A stretch of DNA of 11,091 nt from JBBROH01 sp038229595. Lineage in GTDB: Bacteria; Chloroflexota; Chloroflexia; QHBQ01. The stretch spans positions 1 through 11,091 of the forward strand of contig JBBROH010000140.1 of the NCBI GenBank assembly GCA_038229595.1, read 5' to 3'. A program made the translations under genes and the position numbers. Positions 1 through 6,020 of this stretch are shown piece after piece; within the stretch, counting starts at the first letter, position 1, and every line of letters starts with the position of its first letter. The notes under the pieces are model-generated. The model was not told where the DNA came from. It searched no databases and saw only the letters and a list, made by a program, of their open reading frames with translations.

Positions 1-262
1 CATCGGCAACCGCGAAGGTGATGCCGAGGAACGCGCCGGGAGCCTGGTTGTAGCTGGCGTAGAGTTCGGCTGGCTCCAGGTTGAAGCCGCTCTCTGCACC
101 AACCGGGGCGACGACGATCAGGCGGTAGCTCTTTTCGGCCCACTCGTAACTCTGGTCGTTGCGTAGCTCCAGGCCTAGTTGCTGCACGTAGAAGTCCAAC
201 GCCCGCTGCTGGTCAGTGACGTAGATGTTGATGCCCTTGATGCGCTTGATCATCTGTGTCAT
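1..262 (-). CDS. VOC-family (glyoxalase/bleomycin resistance-like) protein, partial
   Basis: The first 87 codons of a vicinal-oxygen-chelate fold protein are visible; the C-terminal part lies beyond the left edge. The start is ATG at 260-262, preceded by AGGAG at a seven-base spacing, which fixes the start well. The N-terminus reads as a beta strand (GINIYVTD) followed by a helix with the family's typical ALDFY..QLGLEL pattern, near residues 11-34. It starts one base after the stop of the neighbouring VOC gene (TAAGATG), so the two are almost certainly co-translated. The two N-termini match closely (VTDQQRALDFYVQQLG here, ITDQRKAIDFYVNKLG in the neighbour), so they are tandem paralogues. VOC proteins include metal-dependent lyases, dioxygenases and drug-binding proteins. 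The substrate cannot be told from this fragment, and I see no function-specific residue. Confidence 0.85.
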   Translation of the reverse strand, partial: MTQMIKRIKGINIYVTDQQRALDFYVQQLGLELRNDQSYEWAEKSYRLIVVAPVGAESGFNLEPAELYASYNQAPGAFLGITFAVAD

Positions 263-263
263 C

Positions 264-644
264 TTAGCTCTCCTGACTGACCAGGTATTCGTTGCCGTCG
301 GGGTCTTTGAACTGGAAGAACGTCCCCCAGGGCTGGCTCTCTACCTCGTGGCTGATCTCAATCCCGCGTGCCTTGAACTCGGCGGCGGTGGTCGCAGCGT
401 TGTCGCAGTGCATCAGCAGGGGGGCGTTGCCACCCGCCTGCTTGCCGACCAACGCTGCTGGGGTGAGGGAGATGTGGGTGACGGAACCAGTGGGCGCAAC
501 CTCAACCCAGTTGCTGTTCTCGCCCTCGCCATAGCCGCCTGGCTCATCGAAAAGCAGTTCCATGCCCAGCTTGTTCACGTAGAAGTCAATCGCTTTGCGC
601 TGGTCGGTGATGTAGATCGCTACTGCACTAAACTTGGTGATCAT
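264..644 (-). CDS. VOC-family protein (glyoxalase/bleomycin resistance-like)
   Basis: A complete single-domain VOC protein of 126 residues from ATG at 642-644. A TTG two codons upstream (648-650) would give 128 residues. The only Shine-Dalgarno-like stretch, AGAAAG, lies ten bases from the ATG and four from the TTG, so the ATG is preferred without certainty. The protein shows the usual pair of beta-alpha-beta-beta-beta modules. The first has ITDQRKAIDFYVNKLGMEL; the second has a helix with AAEFKARGIE, then QPWG and the closing DPDGNEYLV near the C-terminus, a strong family signature. The first position where metal-dependent members carry His is Ala in this protein (AVAIYI), so it may bind a ligand without the classic four-residue metal site; this is inference from motif position only. 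It is followed after one base by a second VOC gene. Substrate unknown. Confidence 0.88.
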   Translation of the reverse strand: MITKFSAVAIYITDQRKAIDFYVNKLGMELLFDEPGGYGEGENSNWVEVAPTGSVTHISLTPAALVGKQAGGNAPLLMHCDNAATTAAEFKARGIEISHEVESQPWGTFFQFKDPDGNEYLVSQES

Positions 645-682
645 GTGCAACTATCTTTCTGCGCTTGTGGCGCGGTTGCCCT

Positions 683-769
683 CAAGTAGCGCAGCCAGCC
701 TACTGAGGGAGTGCTACCCAACCAGGGAGTACTGCGCGATGCGCCGCTGCTGGTCGGCTGCGCTACTTG
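683..769. repeat. Perfect 14-bp inverted repeat with 59-bp spacer
   Basis: CAAGTAGCGCAGCC at 683-696 is matched exactly by its reverse complement at 756-769. The pair sits in the 174-base non-coding stretch between the terminator of the FtsK-like operon and the VOC genes, so on the minus strand it would lie in the leader or promoter region of the VOC unit. In RNA it could close a long-range stem. Inside the spacer are two near-identical 10-mers in direct orientation (706-715 and 724-733, AGGGAGTRCT). I could not identify a convincing -35/-10 promoter in this stretch. Function unknown. Confidence 0.6.
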
Positions 770-818
770 TGAGCCTCATGCGCCTCTCTACGACGGCTGC
801 TAGCAAGAGGAGGGTGAG

Positions 819-851
819 CCAAAAGAAACAGGATACATCGCTGTACCCTGT
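819..851 (-). terminator. Intrinsic terminator of the FtsK-like operon
   Basis: Read on the minus strand, ten bases (851-842) pair with ten bases (837-828), with one G-U wobble, around the tetraloop GCGA (a GNRA loop). The stem is followed directly by TTCTTTT. It begins 14 bases after the stop codon of the 866-1195 gene. This is a convincing Rho-independent terminator. It separates the three-gene FtsK-like unit from the VOC genes downstream on the same strand. Confidence 0.85.
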
Positions 852-865
852 CGTTTGGTTGTGGT

Positions 866-1195
866 TCAAGCAGCCTTGCGCTGCCGCTTGGGGGGGGCTT
901 CGACCTTCGCCCGCGCAGTGGCGATCTGGATTGGCGCGTTGTCCCGGTTGCCCTTGAGCGGGCTGGTCGCTACTACTGGGCCATACGCTTCATCGTAGCC
1001 GAGGTAGAAGTAGTTGGGCCGCAGGTGGGCGGCAGGGCGCACGGTAATTTGGGGATGCTCGACCATCTCGCGCTCAGAGACCAGGCAGATGTTGGGCCGC
1101 ACGCCGTACTTGAACTCATACCGCTCTATCGCTTCTTCGATCTTCTCTGCCGCCGACTTCTTGGCCGTGTCGTCATACCAACCGAGGTAAATCAT
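866..1195 (-). CDS. Unrecognised 109-residue protein, last gene of the FtsK-like operon
   Basis: I do not recognise a family. The start is well supported: ATG at 1193-1195 is preceded by AGGAGGAAGTA, the strongest ribosome binding site in the window. The first 40 residues look like a compact fold: a strand (MIYLGWYDD), a charged helix (roughly residues 11-29, KKSAAEKIEEAIERYEFKYG) and a second strand (NICLVSERE). The middle is rich in aromatic residues (YFYLGYDEAYG), and the last 20 residues form a basic, Ala/Pro/Lys/Arg-rich tail (PPKRQRKAA) that could touch nucleic acid or an acidic partner. There is no signal peptide, membrane segment or cysteine cluster. It lies 65 bases after the small membrane protein gene and 14 bases before the terminator, so it is probably co-expressed with the FtsK-like motor. 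The strong ribosome binding site suggests it may be made in more copies than the motor. Confidence 0.8.
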   Translation of the reverse strand: MIYLGWYDDTAKKSAAEKIEEAIERYEFKYGVRPNICLVSEREMVEHPQITVRPAAHLRPNYFYLGYDEAYGPVVATSPLKGNRDNAPIQIATARAKVEAPPKRQRKAA

Positions 1196-1260
1196 TACTT
1201 CCTCCTATGCGGAGCGGCTCGCTGACCGCACCTGCGAATGGCCCTCAAAGGTGTGCGTGG

Positions 1261-1665
1261 CTACCTGCCGATCACCCGGTAGCCGCTGGGGGTGCTGCTC
1301 TTTACCACGGTAGCGCGGGGGGTGTGAGCGCGCTCATGTTCGTCGTACTCATAGAACTCGGCCTCCACGTAAGCATCGCTGGTGGTCGCCTGAGCGGGCG
1401 GCACGGTGATGCGAACGGGCTGGTGCAGACGTTGGGGCTGGGGGCGCACGCCAAACTGCGGCTGGCTGCGCTCGAAGGAGCCGTCGCCCCGTGCCTCACG
1501 GTGGCTAGCCCAGACCAGGACGATCATCAGCATGGGGGTGGCAGCCAGCCCACCAACCAGGATGCCGACCAGCACGGCCCAGGTATCGCTGGTGATCCGC
1601 AAGGCAGCTATAGTAGTGACCGTGATCGCACACAACGCGCCAATCACCGCAAGGTATCTTTTCAT
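1261..1665 (-). CDS. Small two-helix membrane protein beside the FtsK-like motor
   Basis: A 134-residue protein from ATG at 1663-1665, 19 bases after the stop of the FtsK-like gene, with a weak purine-rich AGAGAG upstream. A longer reading frame reaching back to 1767 exists but would overlap the motor gene by 83 bases and put a polar stretch before the first membrane helix, so the internal ATG is chosen. Residues about 4-21 (YLAVIGALCAITVTTIAAL) and 29-54 (WAVLVGILVGGLAATPMLMI then VLVWAS) are two hydrophobic helices separated by a short polar turn. After them comes a cytoplasm-type tail of about 80 residues, first basic and Gln/Pro-rich, then acidic and Tyr-rich (VEAEFYEYDEHER). No known family is recognised. 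The gene order suggests it may be the membrane partner of the soluble motor encoded just before it; that is inference. Confidence 0.78.
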   Translation of the reverse strand: MKRYLAVIGALCAITVTTIAALRITSDTWAVLVGILVGGLAATPMLMIVLVWASHREARGDGSFERSQPQFGVRPQPQRLHQPVRITVPPAQATTSDAYVEAEFYEYDEHERAHTPRATVVKSSTPSGYRVIGR

Positions 1666-1684
1666 CTCTGGTTCGCTCTCTCTA

Positions 1685-2893
1685 CTAAACTGCGCGTAGT
1701 TTGCCACGGGCTGCCGGGCGGTGGATGCGGGTAACTGCAACTGCTTGCTCCTGCTCATCATCCTCAAAGTCGTCTTGCACCGGGGGTCGCTTGCGTGCGC
1801 TCAGGTCGCGGGGGCGCATCTCCTCGCGCGGGGCTTGCTTATCGCGGGCCGCATCACGCTGCACCTTCACTAGCAGGCCGACTAGCTGGCGGCACTCACT
1901 GTCGCTGATCATGGCGGCCTGCATCCGCACCAACTCCTTGCCGATCACTACCAGCGCGTCACCCAGGCCGAGCAGCTTCTCTGCCCCGCTGCCGTTCGCC
2001 CCTACCATCTGGCGGGCCTCCTCTGCGTCAGCAGCCCGCAACACGACGCGGGTGCTAAAGTTGCTCCGCAGGCTATCGCCCATGATCGCGTCGTCTGGGC
2101 GGCGGTTGCCAAGCAGCACGTGGATGCCCACATCTGGCCCACGCTGGCAGAGGACGGTTAGTGCGTCGCGGAACTTCTGGTTGTGCTTGCTGAGGAGCGG
2201 CTGCGCATCGTCAATGGCAACCACGATGGTGGGGCTGCTGATGTTCTGCTCCTCGCGGTACTCAATGTGGCGGGCCAGCCAGCGCAGGTGATGCACTGCA
2301 TCCAGCGCGTCGGTGATGATCGGGCGCAGGAGGTGGGGCAGACCTTCAAGCTGGCGTAGGGCGTTGGACTTGCCGTAGCTGTCGATCAGCAGCAGTTGCA
2401 CTTCCTCTGGCGCGTTCGCCAGGGCCAGGCTGCTGATCATCGAGCGCAGCAGTTGCGACTTGCCACCGTTCGCCTGCCCAATCAGCAGCACGTTGCCAAC
2501 CCCCTCACCGTCGAGGCGCAGGAGCAAGGGGCTACCGTCGGTGTCCAGCCCTAGCAGGCAGGTGTTACCCGGTATCTCGCTCTGGTCGCCAAACTCACCG
2601 CTGTCGAGCCGCTGGTAGAGGGGGAGCAGGCGCACGGTCGAGGGGTCGGGGCGCGGCACCTCTAGCACGGGCTGGCCGTTCTTGAGGGTCAGGCGGCAGG
2701 AGGCAACCCCCATCTCGCTGGCGATCTTCTCGGTCAGGCTGTTGACGCGGCTGCGCTTGACCTGCGGCGGCAAGGTCAAGTCGAAGGTAAAGAGGCGGGG
2801 CGAAACCACGCCACCATCCACCCGCGCATCAATGCCGTGCTGGTGCAGGACGTATTCGATTGTGTTGGCACTCTGTTCAAGTATCTGCTTCAT
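1685..2893 (-). CDS. FtsK/SpoIIIE-type DNA translocase motor, soluble, without gamma domain
   Basis: A 402-residue RecA-fold ATPase of the FtsK/SpoIIIE/HerA class. Residues about 30-95 resemble the FtsK alpha domain (FDLTLPPQVKRSRVNSLTEK, then a LEVP strand). The motor follows: Walker A GQANGGKS at 139-146, Walker B IVVAIDD at 223-229, an RRP triplet at 264-266 where FtsK has QRP, and the C-terminal signature GAEKLLGLGD at 303-312. FtsK normally has an N-terminal membrane domain and a C-terminal DNA-reading gamma domain; neither is present. After residue 350 comes only a charged tail with an acidic patch (DDFEDDEQEQ). Such motors move double-stranded DNA or, in relatives, peptides or conjugative DNA. 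ATG at 2891-2893 has only a weak AAAGACG upstream. A strong promoter lies about 84 bases upstream, and a small membrane protein gene follows after 19 bases. The motor class is confident, the cargo unknown. Confidence 0.88.
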   Translation of the reverse strand: MKQILEQSANTIEYVLHQHGIDARVDGGVVSPRLFTFDLTLPPQVKRSRVNSLTEKIASEMGVASCRLTLKNGQPVLEVPRPDPSTVRLLPLYQRLDSGEFGDQSEIPGNTCLLGLDTDGSPLLLRLDGEGVGNVLLIGQANGGKSQLLRSMISSLALANAPEEVQLLLIDSYGKSNALRQLEGLPHLLRPIITDALDAVHHLRWLARHIEYREEQNISSPTIVVAIDDAQPLLSKHNQKFRDALTVLCQRGPDVGIHVLLGNRRPDDAIMGDSLRSNFSTRVVLRAADAEEARQMVGANGSGAEKLLGLGDALVVIGKELVRMQAAMISDSECRQLVGLLVKVQRDAARDKQAPREEMRPRDLSARKRPPVQDDFEDDEQEQAVAVTRIHRPAARGKLRAV

Positions 2894-2983
2894 CGTCTTT
2901 AACCCAGGCTAATTTGGTGTTACGCAGGACAGGGGCGGAGCGAAACGGAGGTGCTAGAAACTATGTTCTAACCGCCTGCCAAG

Positions 2984-3012
2984 ATTATAGCACACTAGTT
3001 CGCGCAATGCAA
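2984..3012 (-). promoter_or_regulatory. Promoter of the FtsK-like operon
   Basis: On the minus strand a consensus -10 TATAAT (2989-2984) with an upstream TGC (extended -10) lies 17 bases from a -35 TTGCAT (3012-3007). The predicted start of transcription is near 2977, giving a leader of about 84 bases before the ATG at 2893. A small interrupted palindrome (TAGAA-N6-TTCTA, 2955-2970) lies just inside that leader and could be an operator, but this is weak. Confidence 0.8.
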
Positions 3013-3053
3013 TAGGCAGACGCTAGAATCTTAGATGAATCTGAAAGCAATCT

Positions 3054-3082
3054 AGGCCCAAATCTGGGCTAAACAGGCCCAA
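3054..3082. repeat. Direct/inverted repeat cluster between divergent promoters
   Basis: The octamer AGGCCCAA occurs at 3054-3061 and again at 3075-3082, exactly 21 bases apart (two helical turns). Between them, GCCCAAATCTGGGC (3056-3069) is a near-perfect 14-base palindrome with one mismatched pair. The cluster lies between the two divergent -35 elements (3007-3012 and 3101-3106), just upstream of the murT promoter. This is the kind of position and spacing expected of a dimeric regulator's binding site. No regulator gene is in the window. Confidence 0.45.
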
Positions 3083-3100
3083 CCGCAACAGAGTACCCGG

Positions 3101-3129
3101 TTGCGCCCACCCGCCCGATCTGGTATGCT
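3101..3129 (+). promoter_or_regulatory. Promoter of murT-gatD, predicted leaderless
   Basis: A -35-like TTGCGC (3101-3106) and a -10 TATGCT (3124-3129) are separated by 17 bases, with TGG directly before the -10 (extended -10). Transcription would start at about 3136-3137, two or three bases before the murT ATG at 3139. No Shine-Dalgarno sequence precedes that ATG. The mRNA therefore appears to be leaderless or nearly so. Confidence 0.65.
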
Positions 3130-3138
3130 ACGTCCATT

Positions 3139-4584
3139 ATGGCAAACCTACGTTCCTCAATCTCGATTGCGGCAGGCAAGGGTAGCGCGTGGCTAACCCG
3201 ACGGATCGGGCGCGGCGGCACCGCCCTCCCCGGCCTGGTCGCCAGCACGCTCGACCCCCACCTGATCGGCAAGCTGACCCGCAGCCTGCCACGCGGAGCG
3301 GCGGTCGTCACTGGCACCAACGGCAAGACGACGACCACGCGAATGATCAGCACCATCCTGCAACACGCAGAGTGGCGCGTACTGCACAACCGCAGCGGCA
3401 GCAATCTGATCCGCGGGCTGGCAGCGACCCTGGTGCAAGCGGCTAGCGTGGGCGGCAAGCTGCCCGCCGACTTCGCCCTCTTTGAGGTGGATGAGGCGGC
3501 GGTGCCAGCGGCGATGCTTGAGGTGCAGCCGCGCTTGCTGCTGTTCAACAACCTGTTCCGCGACCAGCTAGACCGCTATGGCGAGGTGGAGAACGTGCGC
3601 CGCAAGTGGGTGGACGCGCTCAAGCAGGTGCGGGTTGGCACCACAGTGCTGCTCAATGCCGATGACCCCGGCATCGCCAGCCTCGGCCTCGGTCTAGACT
3701 CCGCCACCGTGCTGTACTTCGGCCTCGACGACGAGGAGGGAGCGCACGATATGGGCGCACTGCAACACCAGGCCGACAGCCTGGAATGCCCCGTTTGCCG
3801 CACCCACCTTGCCTACGAAGCGGTCTACACCGCGCACGTAGGCCGCTACTACTGCCCTAACTGTGGCTTCAAGCGACCAACCCCGCACTTCCGCGCCCGC
3901 CGCGTACTGCTACACGGCACCCAGGGCAGCACCGTGCTGCTAAGTACCCCCGACGGTGAGGGCGAGCTTGCGGTGCAGGTACCGGGGCTGTACAATGTCT
4001 ACAACGCCCTGGCTGCCACCGCTGCCAGCATGACGCTGGGCCTGACCCTGGCGCAGGTGCAGGCGGGTCTGGCCGAGTTCAAGGCGGCCTTCGGGCGGAT
4101 CGAACGGATCGCAATCGGCGACAAGTCGCTGCTGATGGCCCTGGTCAAGAACCCGGTCGGCTTCAACGAGGTGATGCGGATGCTGCTTGCCAGCGAGGAT
4201 CGTCTGCACCTGCTGATCCTGATCAACGACCTCTTTGCCGACGGGCGTGACGTTAGCTGGCTGTGGGATGTGGACTTCGAGTTGCTGACCAAAGCGCACG
4301 AGCTTGCCGCCGTCACCACCGGTGGCATCCGTGCTGAGGAGATGGCCCTGCGCCTCAAGTACGCGGGCGTTGATCCAGCCCTGATCAGCATCGTTGCGGG
4401 CGATGCACCGACTGCGCGGGGCAAGACCCACCTCTATGACACTGCGCTGGACAAAGCACTGGCAAGCACACCAACTGGCACGACCCTCTATGTGCTACCC
4501 ACCTACACCGCAATGCTAGGCTTGCGCGAGGTGTTGGCTGAACGCGGGCTGGTCAAGCAGTTCTGGGAGGACTTATGCAGCTAA
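3139..4584 (+). CDS. murT: Lipid II isoglutaminyl synthase, glutamine amidotransferase-partner subunit MurT
   Basis: MurT is the ATP-dependent ligase half of MurT/GatD, which converts the D-Glu of the lipid II stem peptide to D-isoglutamine on the cytoplasmic face of the membrane. The 481-residue length fits the family. The Mur-ligase ATP site is GTNGKTTTT at 59-67, followed by the core FEVDEA at 115-120, NNLFRDQLDRYGE (137-149) and LNADDP (172-177). A Cys4 zinc ribbon typical of MurT is inserted in the middle domain (C217, C220, C239, C242). The C-terminal DUF1727 domain carries ADGRDVSWLWD (367-377); in characterised MurT this segment supplies the Asp that completes GatD's catalytic triad. 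Its end overlaps gatD by ten bases. ATG at 3139 lacks a ribosome binding site and lies just downstream of the promoter. Confidence 0.96.
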   Translation: MANLRSSISIAAGKGSAWLTRRIGRGGTALPGLVASTLDPHLIGKLTRSLPRGAAVVTGTNGKTTTTRMISTILQHAEWRVLHNRSGSNLIRGLAATLVQAASVGGKLPADFALFEVDEAAVPAAMLEVQPRLLLFNNLFRDQLDRYGEVENVRRKWVDALKQVRVGTTVLLNADDPGIASLGLGLDSATVLYFGLDDEEGAHDMGALQHQADSLECPVCRTHLAYEAVYTAHVGRYYCPNCGFKRPTPHFRARRVLLHGTQGSTVLLSTPDGEGELAVQVPGLYNVYNALAATAASMTLGLTLAQVQAGLAEFKAAFGRIERIAIGDKSLLMALVKNPVGFNEVMRMLLASEDRLHLLILINDLFADGRDVSWLWDVDFELLTKAHELAAVTTGGIRAEEMALRLKYAGVDPALISIVAGDAPTARGKTHLYDTALDKALASTPTGTTLYVLPTYTAMLGLREVLAERGLVKQFWEDLCS

Positions 4585-5309
4585 ACATTGCGTTTCTCTA
4601 TGCAGACCTGATGAACATCTACGGTGACCGGGGCAACATCATCACCCTTCAGCAACGCTGCCAGTGGCGGGGCATCGCGGTGACGGTGGACAGCCCGACA
4701 GTTGGCGATCCGTTGGATACTGAGAAGTACGACCTCTACTTCTTTGGCGGCGGTCAGGATCAGCAGCAGGTGGCGGTCTCTGCCGACCTGCAACGCGGCG
4801 GCAAGGGGGAGCGGCTAGCAGCAGCTCTGCGTGATGGGGCAGCCTGCCTCTCGGTCTGCGGCGGCTACCAGTTGCTCGGCCACTACTACCAGCCGCACAA
4901 CAGCGCGCAACTGCCGGGCATTGGCTACTTCAATGCGACCTCCCGCGCCGAGGCCGACCGCTACATTGGCAATGTGGTGGTCGAGAGCGAAATGTTCGGC
5001 ACCCTGGTTGGCTTTGAGAACCACTCGGCGCGCACTTACTTGCAAGACGAGACGATCAAGCCGCTGGGCCGCGTGGTCGTCGGCAAGGGCAATAACGGGC
5101 GGGACCGGTTGGAGGGAGCAGTCTACCAGAACAGCATTGGCTGCTACCTGCACGGCTCGGTGCTGCCCAAAAACCCTGGTCTGGCCGACTGGCTGATCGA
5201 GCGCGCCCTACACCGCCGTTATGGGGCCGTGCAGCTAGAGCCGTTGGATGACAGCGTAGAGCGGCTGGCCCACGAGGCGGCTATAATCAGGGCGAAGCAG
5301 ACGAAGTGA
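4575..5309 (+). CDS. gatD: Lipid II isoglutaminyl synthase, glutaminase subunit GatD
   Basis: GatD is a class I glutamine amidotransferase-like (CobB/CobQ type) glutaminase that frees ammonia from glutamine and passes it to MurT. The 244 residues match the family. The nucleophile is C95 in LSVCGGYQLLG, the catalytic histidine is H193 in GCYLHGSVLPKNP, and the FGGGQDQQQ loop is at 57-65; LYADLMNIYGDRGN at 8-21 is the usual N-terminal signature. The N-terminal strand starts at the ATG at 4575, which lies inside the end of murT. GGAGG stands a few bases before it, so the overlap of ten bases and the local ribosome binding site favour translational coupling and equal subunit supply. The catalytic Asp is contributed by MurT. 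The next gene starts five bases after the stop. Confidence 0.96.
   Translation: MQLNIAFLYADLMNIYGDRGNIITLQQRCQWRGIAVTVDSPTVGDPLDTEKYDLYFFGGGQDQQQVAVSADLQRGGKGERLAAALRDGAACLSVCGGYQLLGHYYQPHNSAQLPGIGYFNATSRAEADRYIGNVVVESEMFGTLVGFENHSARTYLQDETIKPLGRVVVGKGNNGRDRLEGAVYQNSIGCYLHGSVLPKNPGLADWLIERALHRRYGAVQLEPLDDSVERLAHEAAIIRAKQTK
5282..5287 (+). promoter_or_regulatory. Possible internal -10 element for the nucleotidyltransferase/HEPN pair
   Basis: A consensus TATAAT lies inside the 3' end of gatD, 27 bases before the next gene's ATG. No recognisable -35 sits 16-18 bases upstream, and there is no TG extension. It could give the downstream pair its own weak promoter, but it also encodes part of GatD and may be chance. 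Confidence 0.3.
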
Positions 5310-5314
5310 GGTAG

Positions 5315-5725
5315 ATGATGACAACCCAGAACAATACTGAGGCTGCCCGTTGGCCCCTCTTGAGCCTGCCTTCAATAAATATTCGCCAGGGCATCCCCAC
5401 AGAGGTGATAGCTGAAATCGTCAGACGGATCGCGGTGCAGTTCCACCCACACAAAATAATCCTCTTTGGTTCCTATGCCTACGGTCAACCACGTCCAGAC
5501 AGTGACGTTGACCTGATGGTGATAATGGACACTCCTGATCCTGTTGAGCAAGTGGCGGCCATTGCTGCCGCAGTCAATACCGATTTTGGTTGGGATTTGC
5601 TAGTGTACACCCCAGCAGGTTTTCAATACTGGCTAAAGGAGGGTTTTTCTTTCATCCGCAAAATAGCAGAGGAGGGGAAGGTGCTATATGAAGCCGACAA
5701 CAGCTATCTGGGTACGGCTAGCTGA
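5315..5725 (+). CDS. MNT-type nucleotidyltransferase, putative antitoxin of a HEPN/MNT pair
   Basis: A 136-residue minimal nucleotidyltransferase. The fold's signature GSYAYG (52-57) is followed by SDVDL (63-67), giving the two metal-binding Asp residues D64 and D66. A third Asp (D94) lies in the strand WDLLVYTP. The active site therefore looks intact. In characterised MntA/HepT pairs this enzyme neutralises the HEPN toxin by transferring AMP to it; the same role is inferred here from the neighbouring HEPN gene. It starts at ATG 5315 (a second ATG follows at 5318) with GAGG just upstream, five bases after gatD. Its 3' end overlaps the HEPN gene by 38 bases. A 360-base stretch of this gene (5341-5700) is 51% GC, clearly below murT/gatD, suggesting the pair was acquired and inserted between gatD and the MOSC gene. 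Confidence 0.85.
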   Translation: MMTTQNNTEAARWPLLSLPSINIRQGIPTEVIAEIVRRIAVQFHPHKIILFGSYAYGQPRPDSDVDLMVIMDTPDPVEQVAAIAAAVNTDFGWDLLVYTPAGFQYWLKEGFSFIRKIAEEGKVLYEADNSYLGTAS

Positions 5726-6020
5726 AGGTGACTACGCTGTAGCGGGTCGTGAACTAAGTGTAACAACAAACCCTGCTTATGAAGTGGTGTGCTACCATGC
5801 CCAACAGGCAGCAGAGAAGTATTTGAAGGCCTACCTTGAGGAGCAGAGGCAGCCAGTCCCCAAGACTCATGAGTTGCTAGACTTGCTTAGGCTGTGTCTC
5901 ATCTTCACGCAGAACTTTGCTGTCTTGCACTCTCCGCTATCCAGCTTGAACAGCCATGACAGAATGTTTCGCTATCCCAGTCCTAACCAGGCAACGTTGG
6001 GGACTGCACAAACTGATTAG
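5688..6020 (+). CDS. HEPN-domain protein (HepT-like toxin), C-terminally truncated by an in-frame TAG
   Basis: A HEPN protein of the PF05168 type: an N-terminal helix with RLAEGDYAVAGREL, then the hallmark YEVVCYHAQQAAEKYLKAYL (31-50), the PKTHELLDLLRLC helix and an RYPSPNQATL segment near the end. HEPN proteins are typically RNases, or RNA binders paired with a nucleotidyltransferase. ATG at 5688 has AGGAGGGGAAGG upstream and overlaps the nucleotidyltransferase gene by 38 bases. The frame stops at TAG (6018-6020) after 110 residues. Reading past that TAG in the same frame gives QNATQVRAFVRSELAI and then TAA at 6069-6071, the kind of C-terminal helix expected at the end of this family. The gene thus appears to have lost its last 17 codons to a nonsense change. 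Activity of the shortened protein is uncertain. Confidence 0.8.
   Translation: MKPTTAIWVRLAEGDYAVAGRELSVTTNPAYEVVCYHAQQAAEKYLKAYLEEQRQPVPKTHELLDLLRLCLIFTQNFAVLHSPLSSLNSHDRMFRYPSPNQATLGTAQTD

Noticed and set aside
225..689. Plus-strand reading frame of 154 codons across the VOC gene
   Set aside because: It is antisense to a VOC protein with clear signature motifs and has no supporting ribosome binding site or motif.
645..818. A promoter for the VOC genes
   Set aside because: No -35/-10 pair with acceptable spacing and sequence could be found on the minus strand, so none is annotated although one is expected here.
1666..1767. N-terminal extension of the small membrane protein to an ATG at 1767 (168 residues)
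   Set aside because: It would overlap the FtsK-like gene by 83 bases and put a polar, unconserved-looking stretch before the first membrane helix; the ATG at 1665 lies naturally after the motor stop.
3940..4431. Minus-strand reading frames of 141-163 codons opposite murT
   Set aside because: The murT frame carries all the domain motifs; the antisense translations are low-complexity and Arg/Ala/Ser-rich.
6018..6020. The HEPN TAG as a pyrrolysine or other recoded codon
   Set aside because: No pyrrolysine machinery or insertion signal is seen and the protein family has no such residue; a nonsense change is simpler.
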